Assembly (NCBI RefSeq): GCF_964340395.1
Contig: NC_135552.1
Coordinates: forward strand, 19,137,681 to 19,201,680
Direction: 5' to 3'
Length of the DNA: 64,000 nucleotides
From: Glandiceps talaboti
Lineage: Eukaryota; Hemichordata; Enteropneusta; Spengelidae
Made by a program: the position numbers and the translations under genes. This document shows positions 40,201 through 53,233 of this stretch, piece after piece (the first letter of the stretch is position 1; each line of letters opens with the position of its first letter). The notes beneath the pieces are model-generated. The model saw only the letters and a program-made list of their open reading frames with translations, ran no database searches and was not told where the DNA came from.

Positions 40201-42744
40201 GTAACATGTGAAAAGTAATTTGGGTCTTATTTATAATGATGTATAACTTGCCATCTTGTGTTCAACATATTATTTAGTCTGGATGCCAACATACCAAAGA
40301 GAGACTCTGAAAGATTTGATGAAGGATAGGAATAGACTACATACCATTACACACAACAAAAGATAATAATTCAATTCCTAAACAACAAATAAAACAATGA
40401 CCAAAAAAAAGTTCTAATAAATGAAAGTTATCTTTTGTGATTTGCTCTTTCCACTAAATAGCAAAAAAAAAATTGTACCTTAACACAGAATTCAAATAAT
40501 ATAATATTCCCAGGGGTGTAACAGAATATACATGTATATGTACAGTTTCTGAACAGATTGTCACCATATGGTCACATCTGATTCCTATACATGGGAATCA
40601 TGATGTATACTGGTACAATAGGATGACAGCACTGGCAGCCTTCAACCCTGGTAGTTTTTAATTACTGCTATCGTATTTGGTATCAAACAGCAGTTATAGT
40701 ATATCATTTAATTACGCTGTGATCAAAGTATACTGGTACATATACATTGTAATATCTGCAGTTCATGGCTATTCTTGGACTGAGAAATTTGACATGACAA
40801 CGTGTAATCAAAATGAACATCATAGATTTGAAATTAGATCTACATTTCAGTTATTGTATCATTTGTAATTAAAGATACTTCTCCCTTGGACACTGTCATT
40901 TTGATGAAATGTGAGCTGATATGCCTATCACAAGTAAAAAAAAAAAAAATTATGAAAATGAAATGAAATAAAATCAAATGGAAAAATGTTGTCTTCCAAA
41001 ACAGTACTAAATGATACCTAAACACACATTAATAATAAATATTGCTATTATAAAATATCAGGTTTTCAATTTTGGTTATCATTAACCTTTGTATGGTAGC
41101 CATGGTAATACAATGTTTCATTGTGAGTACTCCTATCTCTAAATTAATGCAACTTTTGGCTTTATCTGGTGATACATGTATGTCAGAAGTGTGTTATGAC
41201 AGTTGTGAATTTCTCATGATAAAGCCCAATATTACATTTACACAATAGATCAATGTTGAAATTTGACCTGAATATAAGAGATCTAAGGAATGTCACTGTA
41301 TGCATGGTGGAATTCTATCAGTCAATCTAAAATATTGATTTTGTAGGGAGACACATGCTACTTTGACATTCACAGACAGGTACACCCATCGATTGCTTTG
41401 TCACACTTAAATAGCATGGTTGTCTATGAAACATTGGCAACAAATATTTTGGGAATACCAACAGTAGACAACATTTTAATATGACTTAATTTCATTCGGT
41501 CTGCTTCAGTTATTTCAATATTCTCTACTTAAAATCGTATACACAATTTCATTAACAAAATATACACTTCAGAAAAAAATGTGTATCATGACACTCCTTC
41601 CTCCTAAAAAAGACTTGCTCAGTACTGCTTGTCAAAAATAAATTAAAATTTGTATATTTGTGGGATGAGTATGATGTAGCCATTGTCTCTGACTTGTTCA
41701 AGGAGCAACACAAGAAACAATATGCATATATAAAAGAAAACGTTGCCATAGTTTCCCAATGATTATCAATCAACCACCTGTTACACTGAAGTGCCATAAA
41801 TGATTGATGGTGCTAGAGTTTACAGGGACTAATTGGTCATTAATGTTCAATGTAAGGTGGTCAAATTTTACCTACATATAATCAGTCTGACTTAAAACCA
41901 GTCATAGTTGGAGACACAGCCTGGAGGCATATCAATTTGTCTCAACTTAGTAATCATAGAGTGCATTACTTAAAAGCAATTTTCTGAGTATTTTCAAAGA
42001 AACATTTGTGCTATTAATAGTATTATTAAAGCAATTTCACCCTTAGTGATGAACAAACTGTTAAAACATAACACATACATGCTGAATAATCATCTGCGTC
42101 TCAGGCCTGACAGCAAGTACTTCATAAATTCCTGCAAGTAATTCATGCATTTTAAAGAAATGATTGAGGAGACCCTACAAGAACAGATATATACACCATG
42201 TAGTACTAATACTGGGGGTGGGTGGGGGTGGGGGGGGGGTATGCCAAGTTTGACATGATTGTACTCATTTCTATCACAGAAATAGTTTGAAAGGGATACA
42301 AAAAAAGCCAGACTACCTATGAGAATATAAATAAAGAACATTCATGTAAGCACTCCCTGTGCGACAAAAATTGCAACTGCATTCACCTTTTAAGTTTTAG
42401 AAGTGAGAGTGAAACCAAAGTACTGTAAACCTGGAAATTTTTGGTAAACACTTGTTTTCCCTAATTTCGCTAGAAAAAGAAAAAAACCCACAAAAATATG
42501 GAGTGATTGAAATGCCTTCATGTACATTAATGCAATGTACCAGTCTGATAATCTGTAGTCTTTGAGAACTAACTGAAGACTGTAAAATTGCAAAATTTTG
42601 TAGTAGTGGAAATATCTAGGTTTACAGTATTAATTTGACTAGCACAATAATTTTGCAATACAACAAACACTGATATTGCCTAAAAATTATGTGTATGAGT
42701 TACCTAATCAGTGTGTCCTCTAATGATAGCCAAATGTTGTTGTT

Positions 42745-42892
42745 GTGAGTCAAAATGAGAAAAATAGGCATTCCTTGTGAGTCACCACATTATAGTAAGA
42801 GATAGGGGAACACTAAATTTTGGTGCATCACTAGAAATTGTGTGCATCAGTGGAGCGTCAAATTGGCATAGAGGGCACACTGGTTACCTTCC
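42745..42892 (+). repeat. Dispersed repeat, third copy
   Basis: Shares GTAAGAGATAGGGGAACAC, CACTAGAAATTGTGTGCATC and TCAAATTGGC with the copy at 34170-34292. Confidence 0.75.
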
Positions 42893-43419
42893 CCTTCCAG
42901 TTTGAAATGTGGATATCAATTTCTCCACATTAGAAAGGTGCAAGTCATATCTGAAGGGGTAAAAATGACTTAAATGGTTAGAGTCTGGGCTAGCCTATTT
43001 AAAAAGCATAGACTTGCTAAGTACATGTAGAATATGAGTGCATTATCAGAAAAATATTGTAAACAATGGACTGATGGAGGAAAACATCAAAGGGACTTTT
43101 TAATATGTAACATATTCTAATTTAGATAATAAATTATGAAAAATATTAATACACTATTCAATTGGTTGAAACTTTGCTTTAGAATTTTTTCGATCTTGTT
43201 CATTTTGTGATGGAAAAGTATCTTGTGACATTAACTCTGATCCCATCATCAGCTTGTATTACCTGAAACACATGATATAGTTGAGATACACAATGTGCAA
43301 GTTATAATAGTCCTTATTATGTTACAAGCCTTACAATTACAAGCAACAAGAAAGTATTTCAAACGTCTGTTGACAAGGCAACTTTCTATTTCACTGTGAG
43401 AGTACCACATTTGACACAA

Positions 43420-43625
43420 ATCCAATCCATTGGCTACAACACTGGGAAATTGAGACTGTTAGTTTCTATGAAGTGTAAGCCAAGGGGTAGTGTGGTCAAT
43501 GGTGGCCAAACCACTGGGATTTCACTGGGTTTTGTAGGATTGGATACAACACTTAGAATTGAGACTATTAATTTCTGTGAACGTAGTGTGGTCTCAATGG
43601 TGGCCAAACCACAGGGTTTTCACTA
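43420..43625. repeat. Imperfect tandem duplication (~115 bp)
   Basis: The blocks ATTG(A)GACT, TTAGTTTCT/TTAATTTCT, TAGTGTGGTC and ATGGTGGCCAAACCAC occur twice in order. Confidence 0.7.
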
Positions 43626-44411
43626 TTAAAGTTCTGTAGACTATAGGCTTGGAAGAAACGTGCAGAATGTCTTAGCTTGTCTATACAAAAATGTCCACAT
43701 ATGCAATTGGAATCAGAACGTATAGATAATAATACTGTTTGTAATATGCCTACTGATCATGAAAATGATGTGCCAAAATATATTTACAACTCTATAATGC
43801 AAACTAATATTTTAAATTTTAATATGAAACTTTTAATCCGAAGAGCACAAAATAAACAATACATTTTAATAATGCCATATTTAATATTACCATTTGACAC
43901 CAAATATGCCGTGTGACATTATAATCCGAGATTTAACTGTTCGCAGGCTGTAAAGTGTCCATTTATCGACCAACAATACCACCGAATACCATACAAGTTA
44001 CGACCGTAAACAAGTAAAAGGTATCTATATTGCTCATGGCGCTTTTGAACATGGCCTCCATTCACGTGCAATGAGACATGTACACTGTACAGTACTGTAA
44101 CTTCAGAATATCACATTCGTAATGGACCACAGCCTCACTGCTTTGAATGTATCATAATAATTTAAGACAAAAACTTATACATTTTTAAACATTTCCGTGA
44201 ATATCAGGTGGCAGGCTGGCTAGGCTGCTAATCGCCGGTACGGTACGGGGGGCGAACGAGCGACACGGCAACAATATTTCGATCAAGTTGTTACGGAGGC
44301 GGTGTTACCATCGCATATTTGCACCACTCAGTATGCACCATCATTCCAGGAATTTGTAACAGTCACACGAAATTCTCTTTTAACCTATCAAAGTGTTGGA
44401 AACCAACTCAC

Positions 44412-44660
44412 CTGAGTTCCGCCAGAAGGTTCATTTTGGTACTAAAGCACAGGACTTCATGCTATTGCTGCGATATGGTTCACTTCCTATGCACTGCAAT
44501 GCCGATGATGTCGGTCGGCTTGTATCGTCTGCGCATAGCAACATATATCACGTGACTAAACTACACCCAATCAAATCTGGCCTACTATTTAGCCGGGCCA
44601 ATCAAATCGAATCTAAGAAACACCTCTGATGTCATAGGTGCTTTTATCGACGTTATTTAT
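44412..44660 (-). promoter_or_regulatory. Likely non-coding first exon and promoter of the TTLL4-like gene
   Basis: On the minus strand CTCAG/GTGAGTTGG at 44412/44411 is a near-consensus 5' splice site. The surrounding 44190-44660 is clearly richer in CpG than the rest of the interval, with CGCCGG, GGGGCGAACGAGCGACACGG and CGATGATGTCGGTCGG nearby. Together with the strong acceptor at 37263 this fits a non-coding exon 1. The transcription start itself is not located. Confidence 0.45.
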
Positions 44661-46668
44661 TTATTTATTTATTTACTGTATATTGTCTTTTACGAGACTA
44701 ATCCGTGATAAGGTAAAGTTTACACTGTCGGTGAAAAGTCGGCAAGTTAATACAAACGCCATAAAACATTTACTGCCCAATTACATAATCCTTACTAGAG
44801 CAGTATCAAACTGAAAAAAGAAGCACAAACAAGTTTGTCAACATGGTAAATGACAATTGAAAAAATAAGAGATTTATTTTGACAAATTGCTCAAGACAAA
44901 TTAGTGAATACTGAATAAATATAAAAAATCAATAAAGTGACGATATAAACAAACTCACAGACACCTGATCTGTCACTTTGAACATGCAGCTGCAGGTGCT
45001 AGTGTAATATGTGTGTGTGTGAGGGGGGGGGGGTTAAAACAGAACTGTAAGATGGGTGTACACATTGGAGGGGGATTCTTTTTTTTTTGTCGCAAGGCAT
45101 GATTCCAAGTTAATGCAAGTTTACATGTAAAAGTTAAAACACATTTATGCTACACATTTATGGATGATAAGAACTGGATTTCCTGTTTGTGTCACAATCC
45201 AACCTCTTATTTCAATATAAATAAAGTTAGAAATCACATATTATACAGTCATAACAATTATCTTGGATGGGAAAAACGCAAGGAAAACTTATTATGAAAA
45301 TTAATTCCAAGCTAGGTTAAAAAATTAAAGCTTGCCATTTTTAGTTGTCTCCAAATAGTTTAAAAAAAATAATGTTTCAATGATATCAATAAGTTTAAAG
45401 GTACTTGCAACATAGACTTTGTAAAGAGATATATACCTCTTGATTTGTTTGACAGCAGTCTAAAGTTTAAACGACAAAAAGATTGCAAAATAATCTGATG
45501 GATTTCAGCTAAGACAGAATCATGTCACCTGTACTTATAGCTCAGAGTCATCCAAGGCCATGGCCATACACTCCCTCAATAATATTAATACACGTTGATT
45601 TTAGAATTCTGAATTGCATCTACCCCCCCCCCCCCTCAAAAAAACAAACAAACAATACAGTACAATAAAAAAAATTACTGTATCTTACAGGTTAGTGACT
45701 TAACTTTTCTGTAGTTTTTCTTTAGTTAAAAGTAATTCTAATTCATAATGCATACACTAGTACATGGAGATTTTCTAAGTGGGAATAAAATATTCATTGA
45801 GAGTGGTAATTCAGCAGTATGAGGTAGTCATTGTGTTGCCTAGGGCTAGCTACTAACAATTCATTACTTGCTATAAATGCTAATGAATTATTACTATTGC
45901 TATATTGATTAGAACAATTCTGTGATACAAAACACATAAGTAGCAGGGGGTACTATGCAAATGTTTGTACACGTTTTCACCATAGCTACAACTAATGCTA
46001 ATAATCCAACCTTATTGAGATATTACTGTGAGTGCAAGAGACATTCTTTAATTTCACAACTAAAGTGATCTAACAGTACACTCAAATCAATAACTGTATC
46101 CATAGCAACAGTGATATATACCTATCATTTGATGTTAAATATTTTTCTATTGATCTGAAAAATTAATATCTGTCATCATGCAAACTGGAATAAAACCTAA
46201 AATATTAATATTTTAAATATCATCTGTGTTGGAACCTATTTAATTTATGTACATTTTATGAACAAATTTCATTTATTACTATTTTGGACATACTAATAAA
46301 TAATTCAAAAATATAATTAATTAAAATGTAAAATGTAATTCGCTAAAATGCAAGCTTTTTCTGCATGTGACAAGTAGACTAAAATTGATATACTTTACAT
46401 TTACTTGATTTCCATATTCAGGTACTACATTTGTAACTATCTCTAGATCTTCTATCTCTAGATAGTAGATAGAAAGAATTTTACAAAAATATTTGTCCAG
46501 TTGTAGTTCTGAAATGACTGCAACCTGTTGCAGTGTTTACTGGTTTATATTACTTCAGCATCTCTTTGACAAAATATTCAAATAAGCCAAATAACATGGC
46601 ACATATGTTTTAAACTTGCTGCAGGAAAAGAGTAAAGTATCCTCGCTGATGTGCATGTATGCAGACAT

Positions 46669-46713
<45 letters not shown>
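46669..46713. repeat. (CA)n microsatellite
   Basis: About 22 CA units followed by imperfect CACA/CCCAC sequence to 46760. Confidence 0.95.
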
Positions 46714-46715
<2 letters not shown>

Positions 46716-48716
46716 CACAGACACAGACACACATCCCACCCCCACACCCCCACACACACAAATGAACAAAAATTTCAGTCATCTCTAGTATGTTCAAAAT
46801 GTTCCTGTATATTTGAGATATGTGCAATCACAATGTAAGCCACCCTTCAAATAATCTGATCCAAATTGTTGATTGAAAGTGAAAAAAAGATACTTTTTCA
46901 GAAGTGTTTTCACAATAGTTTGATTCTGAGTTTATAAACTTTTCCAAGATCAAAAGTTCATGGCTGATTGGTTGGCATACATTAATTGTGATTTAGTTGT
47001 CATTGTAACACACATACTGATAGGTAGTGCTGTTATTGGCATACAAAATATATAACTTGTAGTTTGTACTCCTGATAACATCTGGAAGGTGTAACAGAGA
47101 CAACATAATGACAATGCTCACACTATTATCACACTATTATTGTACTCCATTCCAGACCCAATCGCTCCCTTTCATCTGTAGTCATCTGGAGGAGTTTAAT
47201 GGCCAGAAATTGTGCAACAAAATGATATGTAAATAACCAACTGGAGAATAAACTACATGTATATGTTTGCACTGAGAGGCTATAGTGATATATAGAACAC
47301 CATACACTGCAGCCTGTTTCAAGTTACAGTTCAGTGACTCTGTTTGATACAACTATGCAGAAACTGATGAGAAACTTCACATGCTACACTTTAAAACAGC
47401 AAAGATTGAATACATAATTTCTTGTGTATTGGTTTCTACGTGGTTGAATCAAACAGAGCCATTGAACAGTAACATGAAATCCTGTATAATTCAGGATATG
47501 ACTATTGGGTACCTTCACATAATGAAAACACAACATAAAATCAATTGAAGTGGAAAGTGCTTTATTTTAGCCAATCACATATCTACAGGCTGCAGGAAGA
47601 ACACAATCCGTGAAAAATTAGATTCTAAAATTTATTTTCTTGTACAAGTTTCTCATAATCTGAACAATACTACAGATTTGTTACAGCTGAAGTGCTATCA
47701 TTTACATTATATGAGAAGCACCATACATTTCAAGACAGTATAGCACTTAACCTAGTGTAAACCAGCATTTGTAGAATCAAGTCTTTTCACCATTTCTCAA
47801 CAGATAAGCGACCATATCATGCATTCTGATAGTCATGTTTGTAGCTCACCCAACAGGGCCATAAAATAAAATAATTCTGCAGCCTATCGACCAGCCAAAA
47901 AGTTCTGTGTCAAAGCAGTTATGACTTTGCAAGCTCCTTTGAAGTGCTACTGGAAATGATCTCCCTTCATTGCCTTACAGTCAACATAATATATCAAGGT
48001 AACACTGGGTGTTGATGCACAGGAGCTTGATTGCTAAATTGCCATACTTGACATATGAACGCATTATCTTTTAATCTTAGCCACAAATCACTCTACCAGG
48101 TAATACTAGTATGTTGCCACTTAATCAAATGAGCCATGTGGGGGTGTGCTGGCACTGGTAATCCAGCCTTTGGTTTACTATTACTAAGATAGACGGAAAC
48201 TAAATCTATTGTTCTTCAATGTGGTAGATTACACAAGTGCATGAAGTGGGTGATAGCATTTCCTCTGTTGTGCGATTCTAATCACCTTGTGATCAAAATA
48301 GTCTAAACATTGGAAGTCCCAAAACAGCACTTCAAGTTCGTGGAACTCTAAATAAACTAGTTTTCGGAGACATCTCCCTACTGAGACTATCATTAAAACC
48401 AACATCCATTCAATAGCTTATCACTGTTGTATCAACATGTCGCTACAATAGTTTTAGTTTGTGTCTATCTTAGAAAACAAAATGTGATCACATATATAGT
48501 CAATTATTATATAACATGCTTATCTGGAGCTGGAATTTAGTCACATACATATGGTGAAATAATAATGTATATGATGTTGATGGGATAACTCTTTCAATAA
48601 CAAATAGTGTGAACATAGAATAAAGTGTGAAGTCTACTGTTTCCAACAGAAGTTGTTTCACAATCATAATTCATCAGCAATAACTGGTATGCATTTTGAA
48701 ATATATTCTGATATAT

Positions 48717-48915
48717 GACATGTAGTGGGGTCAGCATGACATTGAGTAACTCTCGGGACATAGATTGGTCAGCATGACATTTGGTAACTTTCAAAACATA
48801 CGATGGGTCGCATCACACTGAGTAATTCTCAGGACATACAAGTGAATCAGCATAACATTGAGTAATTCTCAGGACATACATGATAGAGTGGGTCAGCACG
48901 ACAATGGGTAATTCC
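48717..48915. repeat. Degenerate tandem repeat (~50-60-bp unit)
   Basis: GGTCAGCATGACATTG(A)GTAA followed by TTCTCAGGACATA, repeated about five times with drift. Confidence 0.75.
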
Positions 48916-49758
48916 TACTCTAAGGACGGTAAAACAGTGCATTGATGTGTCACTAGATTAATATCTAAATGTGACTGAAAACCATCCTCAGTGTATCTTC
49001 AGCAGAAGGATGCCTCAGTGTAATGACAAATGTACTTCACACTTTTATGAAACGCCACACTTGATGAACATAACGAAACGAACTGAAAATTTCAAACTTT
49101 CTATTTTCTCTTACACTTACAAATGAATAGTCTAGATAATAACAATTAACTTAATACCTATATTACTCTTATTTTAATACATAAAACAGTCAGTATAAAC
49201 TTTAATAGATTGAAAAACAAATACCGGTACATGGTATATCGTTGTAAAATCCGTCTAGCTAACAAATTAGCCAAAATGTGTATCTTTATCAAATAATTAT
49301 GAAATTATGCAAAAATGTGGATATAATTCAATCACATCTACATATCTAAGTTTTATGGTTAGTATTTTAGTACTATTCACCACTTTCATAGTTTTTAGGA
49401 AGTGAATGCAGAACAGCGGCTAATCATGGTAGATGCACAGTCCCCCTATGTCATAAAGAAAGACAAACTGTTTCCAGACAGTGATAGAGGACTTGTGGGT
49501 GATCACAGCCCCCGTGTGTCTAAGAGGCGATGATACAATTCAGTAAAGGTTAGGGGGTATAGTTATATCCCCTTCCTTGACCAAACCAAGACCTCACTCC
49601 TTAGCTTCTATACAAATGTGTAAATATCATATTATCAATTGTTCTATATAGTCATTTATGTCTGGGATATTGCCAGTTCAGTGTTTTGAATTTTTAGTAT
49701 AAGTAGCAAGATTTGTACACATTCGTACCTAGCAATCATTGATTACTTTGTTTTGCTG

Positions 49759-49916
49759 TAGTCTTGTTGCTAGACGTTCAGGCTTTCTTCCGATACAATA
49801 AGTGAATGAAGTTCGCTTTGAGGGTGTAACAACTCCGGTGTTCCATCCTCAAAAGCGACCTTCGGTTGCTTGTCATATTGTATCAGAAGAAAACTCGAGG
49901 TCTAGCAGCTAGACTA
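49759..49916. mobile_element. Mutator-like MITE with 9-bp target duplication
   Basis: A 158-bp element with inverted ends TAGTCTTGTTGCTAGAC and GTCTAGCAGCTAGACTA; the arms continue through TTTCTTC(C/T)GATACAATA. GTTTTGCTG flanks it on both sides (49750-49758 and 49917-49925). The terminal TAGTCT is the same as in the TAGWCTGTAAGG family. Confidence 0.85.
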
Positions 49917-50289
49917 GTTTTGCTGTGGTTCTTGACAATTAAATGATCCAATTTACATAACTTATGTTACACAAAAAGTGGGCTTGAGCATCATTTTCTG
50001 AGGAGAACATGTGCAATACAATGAGAGGATCACAAAATATATCTAAGTTTAAGTATCTCTACCTATTTTAACTAATCTAATTGATAAGAATCTACACTCA
50101 AAAATATAAGTTGTCTTTATGTTAGAAATTTTGAAATTACTTCAAAAAGCATTTTGTTTTTGGTGAATTATCAATGAGCTATTCAAAGACAATGGTAAAT
50201 GTATTATTTTGTTAAGTTTTATCAGGCAAATATTTTTAGAAATAAATAACTCTTCATAGAAGACATGTCCCCCTCAAATACTTTACTTC

Positions 50290-51235
50290 TATGTGACTGA
50301 ATGGAGACATGATTTAAAGAAATTAGTGGCAACAAACAAATAATTAAAAGTGCCTGTGATATGAAGGAAATGGCTAGATTTCAATAACTGACCTGGAAAG
50401 TTAAAGACAGGGTCAAAGGTCAAGGTCTTAAAAGAAAGTTTACACTGAATAATATTGGGATAGACACTTGAATGGAGTCTCCATGTAAGTTGTTGAGTTG
50501 TGCAGTAAATAATCATTACAAGTATGGCCACCAATCGTAAAAAGTGATATGAGAACAAAAAGTAATGCATGTATTATATATATTCTCTTCCCTCTTGTTC
50601 AGCATTACCTTTAGACATCATGTTTTGAAAGAAATTGGCCACACATAAATGGTACAGTCTGTCTACAATATGCAAGACATAGCTTGATTTTGATAATTGA
50701 ACCAGAAGGTCAAGATTCAGGTCAAAGGTCACTTTCTTACAAGAAAGCTTGCATGTGATTATATGGGGTTAGACACTTGAATGGACACTCAATGTATTGT
50801 AATTTTTGAGTTATGCCATAATAATAATATTGATTTGTTACTCCAAATATGGCTGCCAGCTAGTAAAAACTGATATAACCACTAAAAGTACTCCTTGTGT
50901 ACATGTATTTTTCTTCTCCTATATTACCTGTGGACAGGATTTATAATAAACTGGCAACAAATAAATAACACATAGTGTCTGTGATAGGCAAGAAATGGCT
51001 GAATTTTGATAATTGACTCTGAAGGTCAAAGTTAGAGGTCAATGTCTTAAAAGAAAGCTTGTAACTGATAATATGAGGTAGACACTTGAATGGAGTCTCT
51101 AAACATTAGTTTTTGAGTTATGCTGTAAATATCGATTTTTAACTACAAATATGGCCGCCATTTAGACAAATTTGCACATGTTGTGAAACAAAGTTACGTG
51201 CATATGTCTCACATGACATGTCAGCTTTGTGTTAG
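50290..51235. repeat. Threefold tandem duplication (~310-bp unit)
   Basis: Three diverged units share, in order: ATTTTGATAATTGA, AGGTCAA...GGTCAA, TTAAAAGAAAG, TAGACACTTGAATGGA, TTTTGAGTTATGC and AAATATGGC(C/T)GCCA. The third unit runs into a GGACGGAC-rich tract at 51290-51330. Confidence 0.8.
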
Positions 51236-52213
51236 GTTTAAAAGAAATCAGATATTGCATGTCTGAGAAATGACGTTATTATAGACACATGGAAGTATGG
51301 ACAGACGCACGGATGGACGGACAGAGCCCATTGTAACAGTTTCCCATTCAGGGGACTGAAAATAACTGAAGACATGCTGTACAACACTTCAATTGTAACT
51401 AACTTTAGACAAAAATATGAAAGTAACACTACAAATCTTTCACATATCATAAAAAAAATCAAAAAGTCACTTACTAGCGTCTGACTTCACAAATCACATG
51501 TCATGATCAGTTCACATAATCAAAACTTACAAAATTTATCGTTAACACTAATTTTTACTCTAAACAATAACAAAGGACTACTGTCTAACATAAAATAATC
51601 ATATTCAAAGCCACAAAATTACAGAAAAATTAATTGGTTGTCAAAAAATGGGCAGGGACATGCATATTTAGTTATGAAAAATTCAAAAGAAAGAAAACGG
51701 ATATATGTAATTCCATACTAGCCATGAAAATCAGACATTATCTTATGTAAATATATCCATATTTTATACCGTATTGCTCCACATACATCTCAATACAGAA
51801 TATATAGTGCATATTTTATACTTAAAACAAAACAGGATGGCAGCAGATAGCCTACTTATCCATACGTGATGCATTAACCTAACCTATAATATTTATGTAA
51901 CACTTTGAAATTTATCTGAGTGTAATAATAACATGATTCTTTTCACTGAAACAAACTCAATTACAAATCACAAAGTTAGCTTTGCTATGAAATATACTGA
52001 TTTACACAAGATTTAGGTTTTGGCATAGACAGTGAAGGTTTCCCCCTCTTACTGTCTATGAGTTTAGTCATATGAAACATACTGCTACAAATGTGAGTTC
52101 TAAGCAAACAAATGATATTCTCTGAGTAAAAACAAGGGAAACATTTGACAAAAAAACCCCATACAACCTTTATGTACTCTAGGAATGTTGCATATCTGGT
52201 GCTGTATTAGATG

Positions 52214-52298
52214 TAGACAATAAGGTGTGCCGTGACAGGCGCCCTCACACATCGGCTAGCTGATAGGCATGGTATGACACATCATAGCTCACAGACTA
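52214..52298. mobile_element. TAGWCTGTAAGG MITE, copy 3 (degraded)
   Basis: Starts TAGACAATAAGGTGTGCCGTG and ends CTCACAGACTA, with the inner block CAGGCGCCCTCACACATCGG. It is 85 bp; the flanks no longer match convincingly. Confidence 0.7.
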
Positions 52299-52906
52299 TG
52301 GTAGAATGGCAAGTGTTTTGATGAATGAATGAAGGGCAAGTGCACTTACACACCTTCACAGAAGTTCTGTCCTAGTTAGTTCTGATTAGGATTAAAATTT
52401 AGGCAAGAAAAACAGTTGTCTGGCAGAGCTATAGAGAAAGTTGGTCCAGAACAAAAGAAAGAATCTATATCTAACCCTTATGGCTCCACTGATAAGATAA
52501 CACTAATGTGATAACCTGGGATTGAATCTTTGGACTTTAAACGTTTTGTGGAATGTCAACAATATTTTATGCTGGGGCTTCATGTTGTACTCTAGTAAAG
52601 TATGTTTAGTATTAAGCTTAGTCCTGTATAGTTATTCTGGTCGCTTTCTTGTACTTCTAGAGCTAAGACATAATTTACATTCTTTGTAACCCTGTAAATA
52701 ACTAGCATGGCTTGCGGGAAAGTCCTATGGCAGTAAAACAATTACTTTACATGTATTTGATATATTCAACCAGAGTTTTAAAGATTAAAACCATACTAGT
52801 TAAACTTCTTTGAGAGCCTCAATTTCTATTTCACTTAAAGTCTACCCATTTCACCGATACTGTGCTATCTTAGATGTTCAAGACTTCAGACTGGCAGAGT
52901 ATAGCA

Positions 52907-53005
52907 TAGTCTGTAAAGTAAGCTGTGACAGGGCGCCCTCACACATCGGTCAACCCCTTTCAGCTTGGTGAGGGTGGAGCGACACATGATGTATCTTACA
53001 GTATA
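52907..53005. mobile_element. TAGWCTGTAAGG MITE, copy 4
   Basis: 99 bp, starting TAGTCTGTAAAGTAAGC and ending TATCTTACAGTATA, with inner block GGGCGCCCTCACACATCGGT. The flanks AGTATAGCA and AGTATTTTA match at 6 of 9 positions. Its right end (GATGTATCTTACAG) is duplicated again at about 53020-53035. Confidence 0.75.
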
Positions 53006-53233
53006 AGTATTTTATATTTGATGTATCTTACAGGATAAATATTTTATAGTAAAAATGGCTGTACTGGTCTTGGCATCAGTTTTGAATCAATAGAAATGGT
53101 GACTTGTTAGACTTTTTATACATCGCAGTGTTAGAATGTCATGGGTGCAAGTTAAAAGCATTTCAGTGAACTATCGCATTTTGCAGCTTGCAAAAAGTTA
53201 GGACAGGTTTTCATGAATTACGAATATGAACAT

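Larger units (their letters stand above)
37263..44411 (-). other. Inferred intron 1 of the TTLL4-like gene
   Basis: About 7.1 kb between the donor at 44411 and the acceptor at 37263. No coding sequence seen. It contains short CA runs, poly-A tracts, a ~115-bp tandem duplication at 43420-43625 and a dispersed repeat at 42745-42892. Confidence 0.45.
44661..53233. other. Intergenic between TTLL4 and SNAP47
   Basis: No recognisable exon on either strand. It holds a CA repeat (46669-46713), several degenerate tandem repeats and three MITEs (separate entries). The portion next to 53233 must include the 3' UTR of SNAP47, whose poly(A) site I could not place. Confidence 0.4.
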
